A stretch of DNA of 64,000 nt from Nitratireductor mangrovi (GCF_007922615.2 NZ_CP042301.2:3766001-3830000); one strand, 5' to 3'; shown: positions 1 through 8,508, numbered from the stretch's first letter. The notes: generated by a model not told the origin, from the letters alone. Numbers and translations: made by a program.

Positions 1-873
1 CTCTCCCGTCGACACGCGCTCCCGTACCTTCGACGCCAGGCTCCCGTCAGCCAGATCCTTGACCAGATGGGCGGCGCGCGGGCCGGCGCCGCCGTGCTTC
101 GGGCCTTTCAGCGCGGCCAGCCCGGCGATTGCCGCGTCGTAGATGTTGAGCCCGGTCGAGATCGCGCACCGTAGCGTATAGGTCGAGGCATTGAGTTCGT
201 GGTCCGCGAGAAGCACCAGTGCGCGCCGGATAAGGTCGGTCGCAGCCGCATTGCCGGGCGCCCATCCCTGCGCGATCTGGCGATGCAGCGGCAAGGATGA
301 AGGTTGCGTCTTGAGGATCGTTGCAGCGACCAGACGCATCAGCCGCGCTCCAGTCCGCGCGCGCCCGTCGGCGGAACGGTTGAAAGCGGTCGGATCGGCG
401 TCGCCGGCCAGTGCCAGGACGGCGATCGCCCGCTCGATCGCCGCCGCCTCCGCTGTCGCGGAGACGATCGCGCACATGGCCGCGTTCATCACCGGAAGGT
501 TGCCGGCGGCGAACGCATCGGGACCGCTTGTGTCCCAGAGCAGCGTGGCCGCCTGTTCGAGCGTCGCGTGATCCGCCAGCGCCACCGCGTGCACGCCGCG
601 ATAAAGCGGGCCGGCCTCGGTGATGGTCGAGATGGCGGTATCGAGCACCGGCATATCCGCCTCGCCCGCCCGCGCGACGCCGGCGGGCGGCGCGCGCCGG
701 TTCTTGAGGGCCCGCACGTCTTCCGCGCGGTAGCGCTTGCCGCGCGACTGCGGCTCCGGTTCGGACCGGATCATGCCGCGGCTGACATAGGCATAAAGCG
801 ACGCCGGCGAGATCGCCAGTTCGGCCGCCGCCTCGCGCGCCGAGAGGTAAAGAGGTTCCGGCAAGTTTTTCAT
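1..873 (-). CDS. Citrate synthase family protein with N-terminal helix-turn-helix domain (3' end outside window)
   Basis: The 291 visible residues begin at ATG 873 and run off the left edge without a stop. Residues about 7-60 form a MerR/excisionase-like DNA-binding domain (LSAREAAAELAISPASLYAYVSRG, then a basic RGKRYRAEDV stretch); the rest is citrate synthase fold, with the two histidine motifs DHELNAST and GPKHGGA. The gene is divergent from a normal citrate synthase at 954. No Shine-Dalgarno precedes ATG 873, which lies inside one arm of a palindrome at 867-909, so the transcript may be leaderless or the start autoregulated. The family is known only as citrate synthase with an added HTH; enzyme activity and DNA binding are inferred. 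The active-site region near the C-terminus cannot be seen. Confidence 0.85.
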   Translation of the reverse strand, partial: MKNLPEPLYLSAREAAAELAISPASLYAYVSRGMIRSEPEPQSRGKRYRAEDVRALKNRRAPPAGVARAGEADMPVLDTAISTITEAGPLYRGVHAVALADHATLEQAATLLWDTSGPDAFAAGNLPVMNAAMCAIVSATAEAAAIERAIAVLALAGDADPTAFNRSADGRARTGARLMRLVAATILKTQPSSLPLHRQIAQGWAPGNAAATDLIRRALVLLADHELNASTYTLRCAISTGLNIYDAAIAGLAALKGPKHGGAGPRAAHLVKDLADGSLASKVRERVSTGE

Positions 874-909
874 ATTGATTAGCTTAATCAAGATTGATCA
901 ATATGAAAA
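867..909. promoter_or_regulatory. Nested palindromic operator between divergent citrate synthases
   Basis: A perfect 13-bp inverted repeat (TTTTCATATTGAT at 867-879 and its complement at 897-909) encloses two further palindromes: TTGATTA-GCT-TAATCAA (875-891) and ATTGATCAAT (893-902). The TTGAT/ATCAA half-site therefore recurs several times within 43 bp. It covers the ATG of the leftward gene and the upstream region of the rightward gene. It is probably bound by the HTH domain of the leftward product; that link is inferred. Confidence 0.7.
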
Positions 910-953
910 GTCTCCTCATCTTCGCGCGACGAGCGAAACGAAGGAGCACGGCC

Positions 954-2042
954 ATGACGGTTCATCCCAAACATCCCGAGGGACTTGATGGCGTCGTTGC
1001 CGCCGCCACTGCGCTGTCGCATGTGGATGGCGAGCGCGGCGAGTTGCTGATCGCGGGAACATCTGTCGGCGACCTCGTTCCTTGCACGAGCTTCGAGACC
1101 ATCACGGCCCGGCTCTGGTCGCTTGCGAGCGGCGAGGCGATTTCCGGCGAAACCGTCCGCGCAAAGCTTGGTGCAGCTCGCCTGGCCGCCCACGAGCGGC
1201 TTCCCTCCATTCTCGCGGTCACGCGCGGCGCTGAGGTCGCCAGCGGCTTCCGCGCAGCGCTGGCGGCGATGCGGTCACAGCAGGATTCGTCAGACGCCGC
1301 AATGCTCGCGGGCGCCATGCCGGTCATCACCGCCGCGCTCGTCCGCCAGGCGGCCGGCAAGGCGCCCGTCGCGCCCGATCCCCAGGCCGGACACGCTGCC
1401 GACCTCCTGCACATGCTGCGCGGCGAACCGGCGACAACCGCGGAAGCGGCCGCCCTGGATGCCTATCTGGTTACCGCCTCCGACCACGGCATGAACGCGT
1501 CGACCTTTGCCGGCCGTGTCGTCGCCTCCACCGGGGCCGATCTCTTCATGGCCGTTACCGCCTCCTATTGCGCCCTGACCGGTCCGCTCCACGGCGGCGC
1601 GCCGGGGCCGGTGCTGGCTATGCTGGACGAGATTCGCACGCCGGACCGCATCGCGCCCTGGATCGACGCGGCGCTTGCCCGCGGCGACCGGCTGATGGGT
1701 TTCGGCCACCGCATCTATCGGGTGCGCGATCCGCGTGCCGATGTGCTGCGCCGCGCCGTCGCCACGCTGAAGGCCGGCGCGGTCGATCTGGGCTTTGCCG
1801 CCGAAGTCGAGGCGTATGCGCGTGCCGCCCTGGCAAGGGCCAAGCCCGACCGTCCGCTCGACACCAATGTCGAGTTTTACACCGCGATCATGCTCGATGC
1901 GCTCGCGATCCCCCGCGACGCCTTCACGCCTGTCTTTGCCACGGCTCGGGTTGCCGGCTGGGTCGGGCATGCCATCGAACAGCAGCGCACCGGCCGGCTG
2001 TTGCGGCCGGCCTCCTCCTACACGGGACCTGTCCCGGTCTGA
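954..2042 (+). CDS. Citrate synthase / 2-methylcitrate synthase family protein
   Basis: This 362-residue protein carries the complete catalytic signature of type II citrate synthases: SDHGMNAST (first His), GPLHGGAPG (second His), MGFGHRIYRVRDPRA and the C-terminal HAIEQQRTGRLLRP arginine motif. It would condense oxaloacetate with acetyl-CoA or propionyl-CoA. ATG 954 is preceded by AAGGAG at 941-946; an in-frame ATG at 903 mirrors the start of the divergent gene but lacks a ribosome site. At about 362 residues it is shorter than the housekeeping GltA (about 430), so it is probably a paralogue working with the HTH-citrate synthase opposite, perhaps as a heteromer. Substrate cannot be told from sequence. 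Confidence 0.88.
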   Translation: MTVHPKHPEGLDGVVAAATALSHVDGERGELLIAGTSVGDLVPCTSFETITARLWSLASGEAISGETVRAKLGAARLAAHERLPSILAVTRGAEVASGFRAALAAMRSQQDSSDAAMLAGAMPVITAALVRQAAGKAPVAPDPQAGHAADLLHMLRGEPATTAEAAALDAYLVTASDHGMNASTFAGRVVASTGADLFMAVTASYCALTGPLHGGAPGPVLAMLDEIRTPDRIAPWIDAALARGDRLMGFGHRIYRVRDPRADVLRRAVATLKAGAVDLGFAAEVEAYARAALARAKPDRPLDTNVEFYTAIMLDALAIPRDAFTPVFATARVAGWVGHAIEQQRTGRLLRPASSYTGPVPV

Positions 2043-2057
2043 AGGCGCGACAGGGGC

Positions 2058-3479
2058 TCAGCCGTTCCAGAGACCTTCCTGCCGCAGGTCGTCCATCGTG
2101 CGCGAAATACCCTCGTGCAGGATGGCGACCATGCGGTCGATCTGCTCGCGCGTGATGATCAGCGGCGGCGACATCACGCACATATGGATCAGCGGCCGCA
2201 CCAGGAGCCCGAGCTCATGGCAGTGGGCGTCGATGCGCTTGCCCACTTCCTTGTCGAGGGTGAGGGGGTTGCGGCTTTCGCGGTCGGCCACGCATTCCAC
2301 ACAGGCCATCAGGCCGGCGCCGCGCACCTCGCCGACCAGCGGCAACTCCTCCAGGCTCTTCAGCCGGTCCTGGAAATAGGGCGCGATCTCGCGCGCATGC
2401 TCCAGGATGCCGCCTTCGAGCAGATCGAGATTCTTGAGCGCGACGGCGCAGCCGACCGGATGGCTCGAATAGGTGAGGCCATGCGCATACATCGCCTCGG
2501 AGCGGTTCGAGCGTCTTATCTCGTCGAACAGCCGTGCCGACACCACCATGCCGCCAAGCGGGAAATAGCCGGAGGTCACGCCCTTGGCGAATGTGATTAT
2601 GTCGGGCTCGATGCCGAACACCGATTGCGAGGCAAAGACCTCGCCCAGCCGCCCGAAAGCCGTGACCACCTCGTCGGACACGAACAGGATGTCGTTGTCG
2701 CGGCAGATCGCGGCAATGCGTTTCAGATAGTCCGGCGGCGGCACGATGACGCCGCCCGAGGCCATGATCGGTTCGCCGACGAAGGCGCCGATCCGCTCCG
2801 CGGCGATGCGCTCGACCGTTTCGGCAAACTCCGCGACGAGCTTGTCCGAGAAACTCTCGACGCTCATGCCGGCCGGGCGCCGGAACGGGTCGGGACAGGA
2901 GAGCTTCACGACAAGATCGTCGACGCCGTCCATCCAGTCGCGGTCGCGCGGCCTGCCGTTGAGGGAAGCCGAAAGGAAGGTGGAGCCGTGATAGGCACCG
3001 CCACGGCTCAGGATCACCTTCTTTTCCGGCCGGCCGCGAACATTGTTGTAGAACTGCATGAAGCGCAGTGCGCTTTCGACCGCCGTCGACCCGCCCGTGG
3101 TGAAGAAGACATGGTCGAGATCGCCCGGCGCATGCGCCGCGATCCTTTCCGCCAGCCGGGCCGAGGGCTCGTTCATCGTGTACCAGGGCGAGTTGTAGGA
3201 AAGCGCCATCGCCTGGTCGTGGAGCACTTCGGCGAGTTCGCGCCGGCGGTGCCCGACATTGACGCACCACATGCCGGCCGGGCCGTCGATCAGCCAGTTG
3301 CCTTCGCCGTCGCTGACGTGGACGCCGTCGCCTTCGCCGATCAGCCCCCGCGCCTCGTCGCCGATCTCGCCCGCCACCGGCCACGGCTGCACCAGATGGC
3401 GCCGGGCCGCCCTGGTCGGTTCAAACGCCGCCTCACCACTGCTTGCCGGGGACGACGATGCCCTCTTGGAGACTGCCAT
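2058..3479 (-). CDS. Class III (omega) PLP-dependent aminotransferase
   Basis: This 473-residue protein belongs to the beta-alanine/taurine/putrescine:pyruvate aminotransferase group. Visible features are the substrate-side YNSPWYTMNEP region, the phosphate-binding TTGGSTAVESAL, the SRGGAYHGST motif, the cofactor aspartate in FVSDEVVTAFGRLG and the Schiff-base lysine in TFAKGVTSGYFPLGG. It would move an amine from a polyamine or omega-amino acid to pyruvate. ATG 3479 was chosen because homologues start near here; a GTG at 3548 would abut the operator at 3556-3573. That operator, and the TetR gene immediately upstream on the same strand, suggest repression by a BetI-like protein. The substrate is not determined; betaine- or methylamine-related amines are one guess from context. 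Confidence 0.88.
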   Translation of the reverse strand: MAVSKRASSSPASSGEAAFEPTRAARRHLVQPWPVAGEIGDEARGLIGEGDGVHVSDGEGNWLIDGPAGMWCVNVGHRRRELAEVLHDQAMALSYNSPWYTMNEPSARLAERIAAHAPGDLDHVFFTTGGSTAVESALRFMQFYNNVRGRPEKKVILSRGGAYHGSTFLSASLNGRPRDRDWMDGVDDLVVKLSCPDPFRRPAGMSVESFSDKLVAEFAETVERIAAERIGAFVGEPIMASGGVIVPPPDYLKRIAAICRDNDILFVSDEVVTAFGRLGEVFASQSVFGIEPDIITFAKGVTSGYFPLGGMVVSARLFDEIRRSNRSEAMYAHGLTYSSHPVGCAVALKNLDLLEGGILEHAREIAPYFQDRLKSLEELPLVGEVRGAGLMACVECVADRESRNPLTLDKEVGKRIDAHCHELGLLVRPLIHMCVMSPPLIITREQIDRMVAILHEGISRTMDDLRQEGLWNG

Positions 3480-3555
3480 GCACTTGCTCTGCCCGCCCGT
3501 GACCTCGTTGCCGTCGATCGCCAAGTCCCCGGAATCGAACGCTGCCACGGTCTAT

Positions 3556-3573
3556 ATTGAATGTCCGTTCAAT
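3556..3573. promoter_or_regulatory. TetR/BetI-type operator upstream of the aminotransferase
   Basis: ATTGAA-TGTCCG-TTCAAT is a perfect 6-bp inverted repeat with a 6-bp spacer, lying 77 bp upstream of the aminotransferase ATG. It shares the core TGAA-N6-TTCA with the site at 5241-5256 in front of the methyltransferase, and resembles what I recall of BetI sites. The TetR gene at 3678-4346 is the obvious candidate binder. Confidence 0.6.
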
Positions 3574-3677
3574 CAATATCGCAGAGAAGGGCCGTGATTT
3601 CAACGCTGGCCTGACGTGTCACCGGGCGAACCGGGGAAGCCTCTTTCCCTGTCGCTCCGCCGTCCTTGCGGCAGCGT

Positions 3678-4346
3678 CTAGGCAGCTGCCGTATGGGATC
3701 CGTAATGTTTCGGAAACATCGTCGCCAGCACCGTCTTCGCCGCGTCCAGTGCCGTCTGGCGGGCCATGCCGCTGCTGGCCATCATCAGCCTGAGCCACAA
3801 CCCCTCGAGCAGCGCGTCGAGGGCGATGGCCGCGTTGCGGGCGTCCAGCCGATAGCCGCCCTCCTCGATCAGCGCGCCGCACAGTGAGGCGAGCACGTCC
3901 TGATAGGCCTCGTCTCGCGACCCGCACAGCGCCTGGTAGGTCGGGCGCGACTTCGCCTCGCCCCAGAAGGCGCACCACGCCGCCAGCTTGCGCTTGTTGC
4001 AGATCGAACGGTCGAAATCCGCCGACACCAGCGCCAGGAGGCGTTCGGCCGGGTCGGTACCGGCCTTACTGAGGGCGCTGCGCCAGTGGCCGGCATATTC
4101 TTCCGACATGTGCTGCAGCGTGGCGACGAGCAGCTTCTCCTTGCTCTCGAAATGAAAGTTAACGATGCCGCGCGACAGGCCGGCGCCATCCGCGACGTCG
4201 GCCATGGTGGTTTCGGAGTAGCCGCGCCTTGCCAGCGAATCGATCGTCGCTTCGATGAGCTGCAGCCGGCGCGTTTCCTTGGACGCCTTGCGCCCCTTGC
4301 GTTCGCCCTCTGCGGCTGCGTCTGGCGATGGGTTTTTCATGGGCAC
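3678..4346 (-). CDS. TetR family repressor, BetI-like
   Basis: This 222-residue regulator has a TetR HTH at about residues 24-70 (RRLQLIEATIDSLARRGYSETTMADVA, then GLSRGIVNFHFESKEKLL). Its ligand domain has the BetI-like traits AWCAFWGEAKSRPTYQAL and ALLEGLWLRLMMASSG. BetI proteins sense choline or related quaternary amines. The gene follows the methyltransferase gene on the same strand with a 39-bp gap, probably as one transcript, and precedes the aminotransferase. Two matching palindromes (3556-3573, 5241-5256) are likely targets. No betA/betB genes are nearby, so a regulator of a different amine pathway is as likely as true BetI. Confidence 0.85.
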   Translation of the reverse strand: MPMKNPSPDAAAEGERKGRKASKETRRLQLIEATIDSLARRGYSETTMADVADGAGLSRGIVNFHFESKEKLLVATLQHMSEEYAGHWRSALSKAGTDPAERLLALVSADFDRSICNKRKLAAWCAFWGEAKSRPTYQALCGSRDEAYQDVLASLCGALIEEGGYRLDARNAAIALDALLEGLWLRLMMASSGMARQTALDAAKTVLATMFPKHYGSHTAAA

Positions 4347-4385
4347 TCCGCTGTCACCGATCCCGGGCGTCGCCGTCGCGTTGTG

Positions 4386-5213
4386 TCACGCCGGCTTTGT
4401 CGCCCGCAGATGCGTAGGCCGGTGTTCCCCGCTGTCAAGCACCTTGAGCATCGCCGTCCAGGTGCGGATGTTCTTGTCGACATAATCGGCCCCGGCGGCC
4501 CGGCTTGCCGCCTCGTAAAGCGGGCCCTGCAGCCGCGCCAGTTCTTCGCGGGCCACCTCGCGATACCAGATATTGCGGTCGACGGTGACGATATCGGTGA
4601 AGCCCGCATGCTCCATAGCCCGGCGATAACGGTCGGGCGAGGCCATGCCAAAGCTCAGGCCCTCGGCGGCGAGGTAGCCCTTCATGTCGGGCGAGGGCTC
4701 ACCGTCATGCGAGGTCAGCCAGTCGCTCGCGGCAAAGGTGCCGCCCGATTTAAGCACCCGGAATATCTCGGCGAAGATCGCCTCCTTGTCCGGCACGTGC
4801 ACCAGCGCGTCCTTGGAAAAGACGACGTCGAACTCGGCATCTGCGAAAGGAAGACGGCCCGCCGGCGCCTGGACGAAGCGGACGCGGTCGGAGTGCCCCC
4901 TCTCCGACGCGCGCCGCCTCGCCGCCTCGATCACCGGCAGCTCGACATCGAACCCGGTGATCTGCCCCGCCCTGTGCTGTTCGGCCAGATGGATGGTGAT
5001 GCCGCCGGACCCGCAGCCGACATCGAGCACCGAGAGACCGTCAAGCGTCAGTCCGGCCAGAACGCGGTCGACTTCCTCCGGACCGCCGGGTGACAAAAAT
5101 CCGTCCCCCCACAGGGTCTCGAGGAACCGGATGGCATCGCCATCATATTCCGGGTCAAGTTCGGTCATTTCCCGCGCGCTTCGGACCGTCCAGTACTGCT
5201 CAAAGCCTAGCAT
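4386..5213 (-). CDS. Class I SAM-dependent methyltransferase, phosphoethanolamine/glycine methyltransferase-like
   Basis: This 275-residue protein has a Rossmann methyltransferase core: motif [17 protein letters not shown] at about residues 63-78, the acidic ribose-binding end of strand 2 in [18 protein letters not shown], and the [33 protein letters not shown] segment typical of small-molecule N-methyltransferases. The opening [17 protein letters not shown] resembles phosphoethanolamine N-methyltransferases and sarcosine/dimethylglycine methyltransferases, so an amine acceptor is likely but unproven. ATG 5213 was kept; ATG 5168 ([10 protein letters not shown]) is a plausible alternative. The gene heads the methyltransferase-tetR transcript, with an operator 28 bp upstream. 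Confidence 0.82.
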   Translation of the reverse strand: MLGFEQYWTVRSAREMTELDPEYDGDAIRFLETLWGDGFLSPGGPEEVDRVLAGLTLDGLSVLDVGCGSGGITIHLAEQHRAGQITGFDVELPVIEAARRRASERGHSDRVRFVQAPAGRLPFADAEFDVVFSKDALVHVPDKEAIFAEIFRVLKSGGTFAASDWLTSHDGEPSPDMKGYLAAEGLSFGMASPDRYRRAMEHAGFTDIVTVDRNIWYREVAREELARLQGPLYEAASRAAGADYVDKNIRTWTAMLKVLDSGEHRPTHLRATKPA

Positions 5214-5240
5214 CTGTTACCGAAAATACAATATCGCTTG

Positions 5241-5256
5241 CTGAACATTCATTCAG
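5241..5256. promoter_or_regulatory. TetR/BetI-type operator in the methyltransferase promoter region
   Basis: CTGAA-CATTCA-TTCAG is an inverted repeat with a 6-bp spacer, located 28 bp upstream of the methyltransferase start and between it and the divergent small gene at 5382. It repeats the core TGAA-N6-TTCA seen at 3556-3573, so one regulator may control both transcripts and possibly the divergent gene. Confidence 0.55.
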
Positions 5257-5381
5257 GATGTGGACGATATCCTTGCATCGTGGCAGAAAGTCCGAGCCAA
5301 GTGGCGGACGAGAATCTTCGGCACGGATTGGATAGTTCTTTTCGGACGCTCACTCGCAACGGTGCCAAGGAACCTGCGCTC

Positions 5382-5627
5382 ATGGACGAAAACGACGAGA
5401 CCGCACGCAACTGGACGCTGATCGCAACGCCCCCCGGCGAAGAGTGGTCCGGCCGCGCGCGCTACGCGGCGGCGATGTTTTTCTATCAGCGCAGCGAGAT
5501 GAGCGCCGAGGTTCTGGAAGTCTACCGCATCTGCTCACGCCTGGACGCGGAGGATCCGCTCGCCGTCATCCGCGACCGCGGGATCGGTCGCGACTGGCTG
5601 GCGAAGCTCGGCAAGGCGGGCCGCTAG
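5382..5627 (+). CDS. Small hypothetical protein, divergent from the methyltransferase
   Basis: This 81-residue protein is acidic at the N-terminus (MDENDETARNW) and helical in character (RARYAAAMFFYQR, EVLEVYRICSRLDAEDPLAVIRDRG). I do not recognise a family. ATG 5382 was chosen because AAGGA lies at 5368-5372; the same frame is open from ATG 5238, which would place the start inside the operator at 5241-5256. Codon use is like the neighbours, which supports a real gene. Its divergent position across the operator suggests co-regulation with the methyltransferase, but its role is unknown. Confidence 0.55.
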   Translation: MDENDETARNWTLIATPPGEEWSGRARYAAAMFFYQRSEMSAEVLEVYRICSRLDAEDPLAVIRDRGIGRDWLAKLGKAGR

Positions 5628-5703
5628 CACGGCGCCGATCGTGAGATCGCACGCGACCGCGAGGGTTCAACCGGGCGCCAGGAACATGGGAAAAGACCGC
5701 CGT

Positions 5704-5779
<76 letters not shown>

Positions 5780-5942
5780 GTCCGACGGTGGCGGCATTTA
5801 CGTTTGCGCGCCCTTTTCTGTCAAGCGCCGGTTGACGGCATCTCGCGATGCCGCCGAACGCCCGCTGGCCGGCGATTTGCGCGCGCGACTTGCCGCGTCG
5901 GCCCTCAATGGCTACATCTCGCGAAACCGAACGGAGACGCTG

Positions 5943-6233
5943 ATGCTCGCCCTGATCCAGACCATCCTTCTGGCGATCGACATCTACTGGTGGCTGATCA
6001 TCGCCTCGGCGATCTTTTCGTGGCTGTTCGCCTTCAACGTCATCAATGGCCGCAACCAGTTCGTCGCCACGATCGGCGATTTCCTCTACCGGGTGACCGA
6101 GCCGGCATTGCGGCCGATCCGCCGCTTCACGCCCGATCTCGGCGGCATCGACATTTCGCCGATCATCCTGCTCCTGATCCTGTTTTTCCTGCGCGAGTTC
6201 ATCCGCACCACGATCGCCCCGGCGCTGCTCTGA
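5943..6233 (+). CDS. YggT family membrane protein
   Basis: This 96-residue protein has two hydrophobic segments (about 3-27 and 72-92) separated by a loop with [22 protein letters not shown], the hallmark of YggT/CCB3-like proteins. The family is inner-membrane and is linked to cofactor assembly, cell division or osmotic tolerance in different organisms; the role here is unknown. ATG 5943 has GGAG upstream. It is followed after 6 bp by the DUF167 gene, a conserved pairing in proteobacteria. Confidence 0.88.
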   Translation: MLALIQTILLAIDIYWWLIIASAIFSWLFAFNVINGRNQFVATIGDFLYRVTEPALRPIRRFTPDLGGIDISPIILLLILFFLREFIRTTIAPALL

Positions 6234-6239
6234 TCCGCC

Positions 6240-6554
6240 TTGGCCGACGGCTTCCTGCGCCAGCGCGAGGACTGCGTGGAAATAGCCGTCCGCCTGACGC
6301 CGCGCGGTGGCACCGACGCCATTGAAGGCGTGGCCGAGGATTCCTCCGGGAGGCAATATCTCAAGGCACGTGTGCGCGCCGTTCCCGAAAAGGGCGCGGC
6401 CAACGCGGCGTTGGCGCGATTGCTGGCCAGTCGGCTCGGCATCGGCATCAGCCGGGTCGAGATCATTTCCGGAGCGACGGCGAGGCTGAAGACCGTCCGC
6501 ATCAGCGGCGACGCGCGGGACCTTTCGCAAGCGCTTGCCGAACTGGCCCGGTAA
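6240..6554 (+). CDS. DUF167 family protein (YggU-like)
   Basis: This 104-residue protein has the DUF167 core: [18 protein letters not shown], then [19 protein letters not shown] and [18 protein letters not shown]. The family adopts a small alpha/beta fold without a settled biochemical function. The start appears to be TTG 6240, 6 bp after the YggT stop, which suggests translational coupling; there is no clear Shine-Dalgarno and no in-frame ATG near the family's usual start. Confidence 0.88.
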   Translation: MADGFLRQREDCVEIAVRLTPRGGTDAIEGVAEDSSGRQYLKARVRAVPEKGAANAALARLLASRLGIGISRVEIISGATARLKTVRISGDARDLSQALAELAR

Positions 6555-6675
6555 GGCTGCAACCATCGCGCGATCCCGCGCCTCGACAGGCGAACCACCA
6601 GGACAATGACGCAATTCGCGGTGACCTTGTCCCCGTTCGGCGCTACTGTCGGATTGAGCTGATGGAGGGCCGGAG

Positions 6676-7293
6676 ATGCTGCCGAAACCGAACATCTTGC
6701 TGCTTGCAGCCGTCGGCGCGATGCTTTGGACCGCCGCGGCCGCCGGCGAGGTCTCCAGTGCCTATACCGACCTTGTCGCCGACCGTGACTGCACCACCTT
6801 CGCCGCCGCCGACCGGGACGAGGGCGGCGACTGGGCCAATCTGGTCTGCAACGGTTATCGCGGTTATCCGGTCTTCATCTATTACGGCGACGCGCGCGAA
6901 TCGCTGTTTTACGGCTTTCCGCCGGCCGGCAACCTCGCCCCGGTGTGGGAAAGCTTCGACGCCTTCAACTCCACCGGCCCGAAGATCGAGTGGCGCCTGG
7001 AGACCGACGGCAATGGCGCCGTCCCCTTCGCCACCATCCATCGCTGGTTCGTCAGCGATCCGGACGATGCCAGCGAAAACATCGAGGTGCTGGTCGTGGA
7101 AAAGGTCGGCCAGCCTCACGAGCGCGACGGCTGCGCGGTCGGATATGTCGTGGCGACGGGAAATCCGGATGCCAATGAAAAGGCGCGCAGGATCGCCGAC
7201 CTTCAGGCGCGCGAATTTGCCTGCGGCGCCGACCAGCCGGTGATCGACCAGGGCAGCCTGCCGCTGCCGCCCTTCAACCGAGCCGAGAACTGA
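6676..7293 (+). CDS. Secreted hypothetical protein
   Basis: This 205-residue protein begins with a clear signal peptide (MLPKPNILLLAAVGAMLWTAAAAGE, cleavage likely after AAA-G). The mature part is acidic and has cysteines at DRDCTTF, NLVCNGY, RDGCAVGY and EFACGAD that could form two disulfides. It contains no catalytic motif I recognise. The start has GGAG in front (TGATGGAGGGCCGG). It is probably a periplasmic conserved protein of Rhizobiales. It converges with ppa, the two coding ends abutting with no intergenic space. Confidence 0.8.
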   Translation: MLPKPNILLLAAVGAMLWTAAAAGEVSSAYTDLVADRDCTTFAAADRDEGGDWANLVCNGYRGYPVFIYYGDARESLFYGFPPAGNLAPVWESFDAFNSTGPKIEWRLETDGNGAVPFATIHRWFVSDPDDASENIEVLVVEKVGQPHERDGCAVGYVVATGNPDANEKARRIADLQAREFACGADQPVIDQGSLPLPPFNRAEN

Positions 7294-7821
7294 TCAGCGG
7301 CGGGCCCGCTCGATCGCCTCGACGATCATCGTGCGGGCGACGCTGGCATCGTGCCAGCCGCCGATCTTGACCCACTTGCCGGCTTCCAGATCCTTGTAGT
7401 GCTCGAAGAAATGCTCGACCTGCTTGAGCGTGATCTCGGGCAGGTCGGTGAAGTTGTCGACGTCCTCGTAGCGCCGCGTCAGGTGTGGCGACGGCACCGC
7501 GATGACCTTCTCGTCCTGGCCGGCATTGTCTTCCATGATCAGCACGCCGATCGGGCGAACATTGATCACGCAGCCCGGGATGAGCTGGCGCGTGTTGCAG
7601 ACCAGCACGTCGATCGGGTCGCCGTCTCCGGAAAGCGTGTGCGGCACGAAGCCGTAGTTTCCGGGATAGGTCATCGGCGTATAGAGGAAGCGGTCGACCA
7701 CCAGCGTGCCGGCTTCCTTGTCCATCTCGTATTTGATCGGCTGGCCGCCGACCGGCACCTCCACGATGACGTTGACGTCCTCGGGCGGATTGCTGCCGAT
7801 GGCAATGGCATCGATACGCAT
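7294..7821 (-). CDS. ppa: Inorganic pyrophosphatase (family I)
   Basis: This 175-residue cytoplasmic enzyme hydrolyses pyrophosphate to phosphate and so drives biosynthetic reactions. Family I motifs are all visible: [41 protein letters not shown] (metal-binding aspartates in the DGDPIDVLV signature) and [14 protein letters not shown]. The length equals the bacterial norm (about 175). It is transcribed alone, tail to tail with the secreted protein gene. Confidence 0.97.
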   Translation of the reverse strand: MRIDAIAIGSNPPEDVNVIVEVPVGGQPIKYEMDKEAGTLVVDRFLYTPMTYPGNYGFVPHTLSGDGDPIDVLVCNTRQLIPGCVINVRPIGVLIMEDNAGQDEKVIAVPSPHLTRRYEDVDNFTDLPEITLKQVEHFFEHYKDLEAGKWVKIGGWHDASVARTMIVEAIERARR

Positions 7822-7919
7822 GGGCGCGGCTCCTTCAGGTCAGCCCTGCGCATAGCGATTTGTGCACTGCAACACAAGCGGCGCGGTCGCTTTCCCCGAC
7901 CGGCGGCAACGCCGGCCGT

Positions 7920-8429
7920 TCAGTCCCAGACGAAGGCGATCTTGCGGATTGCTTTCTGGTCGAAGACCTCGACGCCTTCGGCGACATCGCGGCCGCCGGC
8001 GCCCTGATAGAAGGAAACGGCGTTGCCGTTTTCCTCCAGCGCCCACACGACGAGGCCCTTCAGCCCATGCGCGGCGAGCTTGTCGCGCGCCTCGGCGAAA
8101 AGCCGCGTCCCGAGACCGACGCCCTGATATTGCGGGCGCAGATAGAGCTCGTAGATCTCGCCCTGCTGCGGCAGTTCGCGGGCCCGGTTGCGGCCGAGCG
8201 TGGCATAGCCGGCGATCTCGCCGCCGCATTCGACCACCAGCACCGAGGCGGCACGCCGTATGGCGCTCGCCCACCAGGCGGCGCCGCGCCGGTTGATCAT
8301 CTTCGCCAGCGCCCGGTAGGGAATGATGCCCGCATAGGCACCGCGCCAGGCTTCCATATGCACGTCCGCGATCGCCGAGGCGTCACTTTCCTCGGCGCGG
8401 CGGATGTCTATGGTCAGCGCGGTCTTCAT
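7920..8429 (-). CDS. GNAT family N-acetyltransferase
   Basis: This 169-residue protein has a GNAT fold: N-terminal IRRAEESDASAIADVHMEAW, the acceptor-side VVECGGEIAGYATLGRN and the acetyl-CoA pyrophosphate loop LYLRPQYQGVGLGTRLF (R/Q-x-x-G-x-G/A). The C-terminal WALEENGNAVSFYQGAGG is typical of RimI/YhhY-like acetyltransferases. The acceptor substrate cannot be predicted. It lies 98 bp upstream of ppa on the same strand. Confidence 0.88.
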   Translation of the reverse strand: MKTALTIDIRRAEESDASAIADVHMEAWRGAYAGIIPYRALAKMINRRGAAWWASAIRRAASVLVVECGGEIAGYATLGRNRARELPQQGEIYELYLRPQYQGVGLGTRLFAEARDKLAAHGLKGLVVWALEENGNAVSFYQGAGGRDVAEGVEVFDQKAIRKIAFVWD

Positions 8430-8508
8430 GATTTGTTAACCATAACGCCGCGACGCGTCCTCCGGCAAGCCGCCTTGCAGCCTGTCCGGCAATCTTTGGA
8501 GGAAAGCC

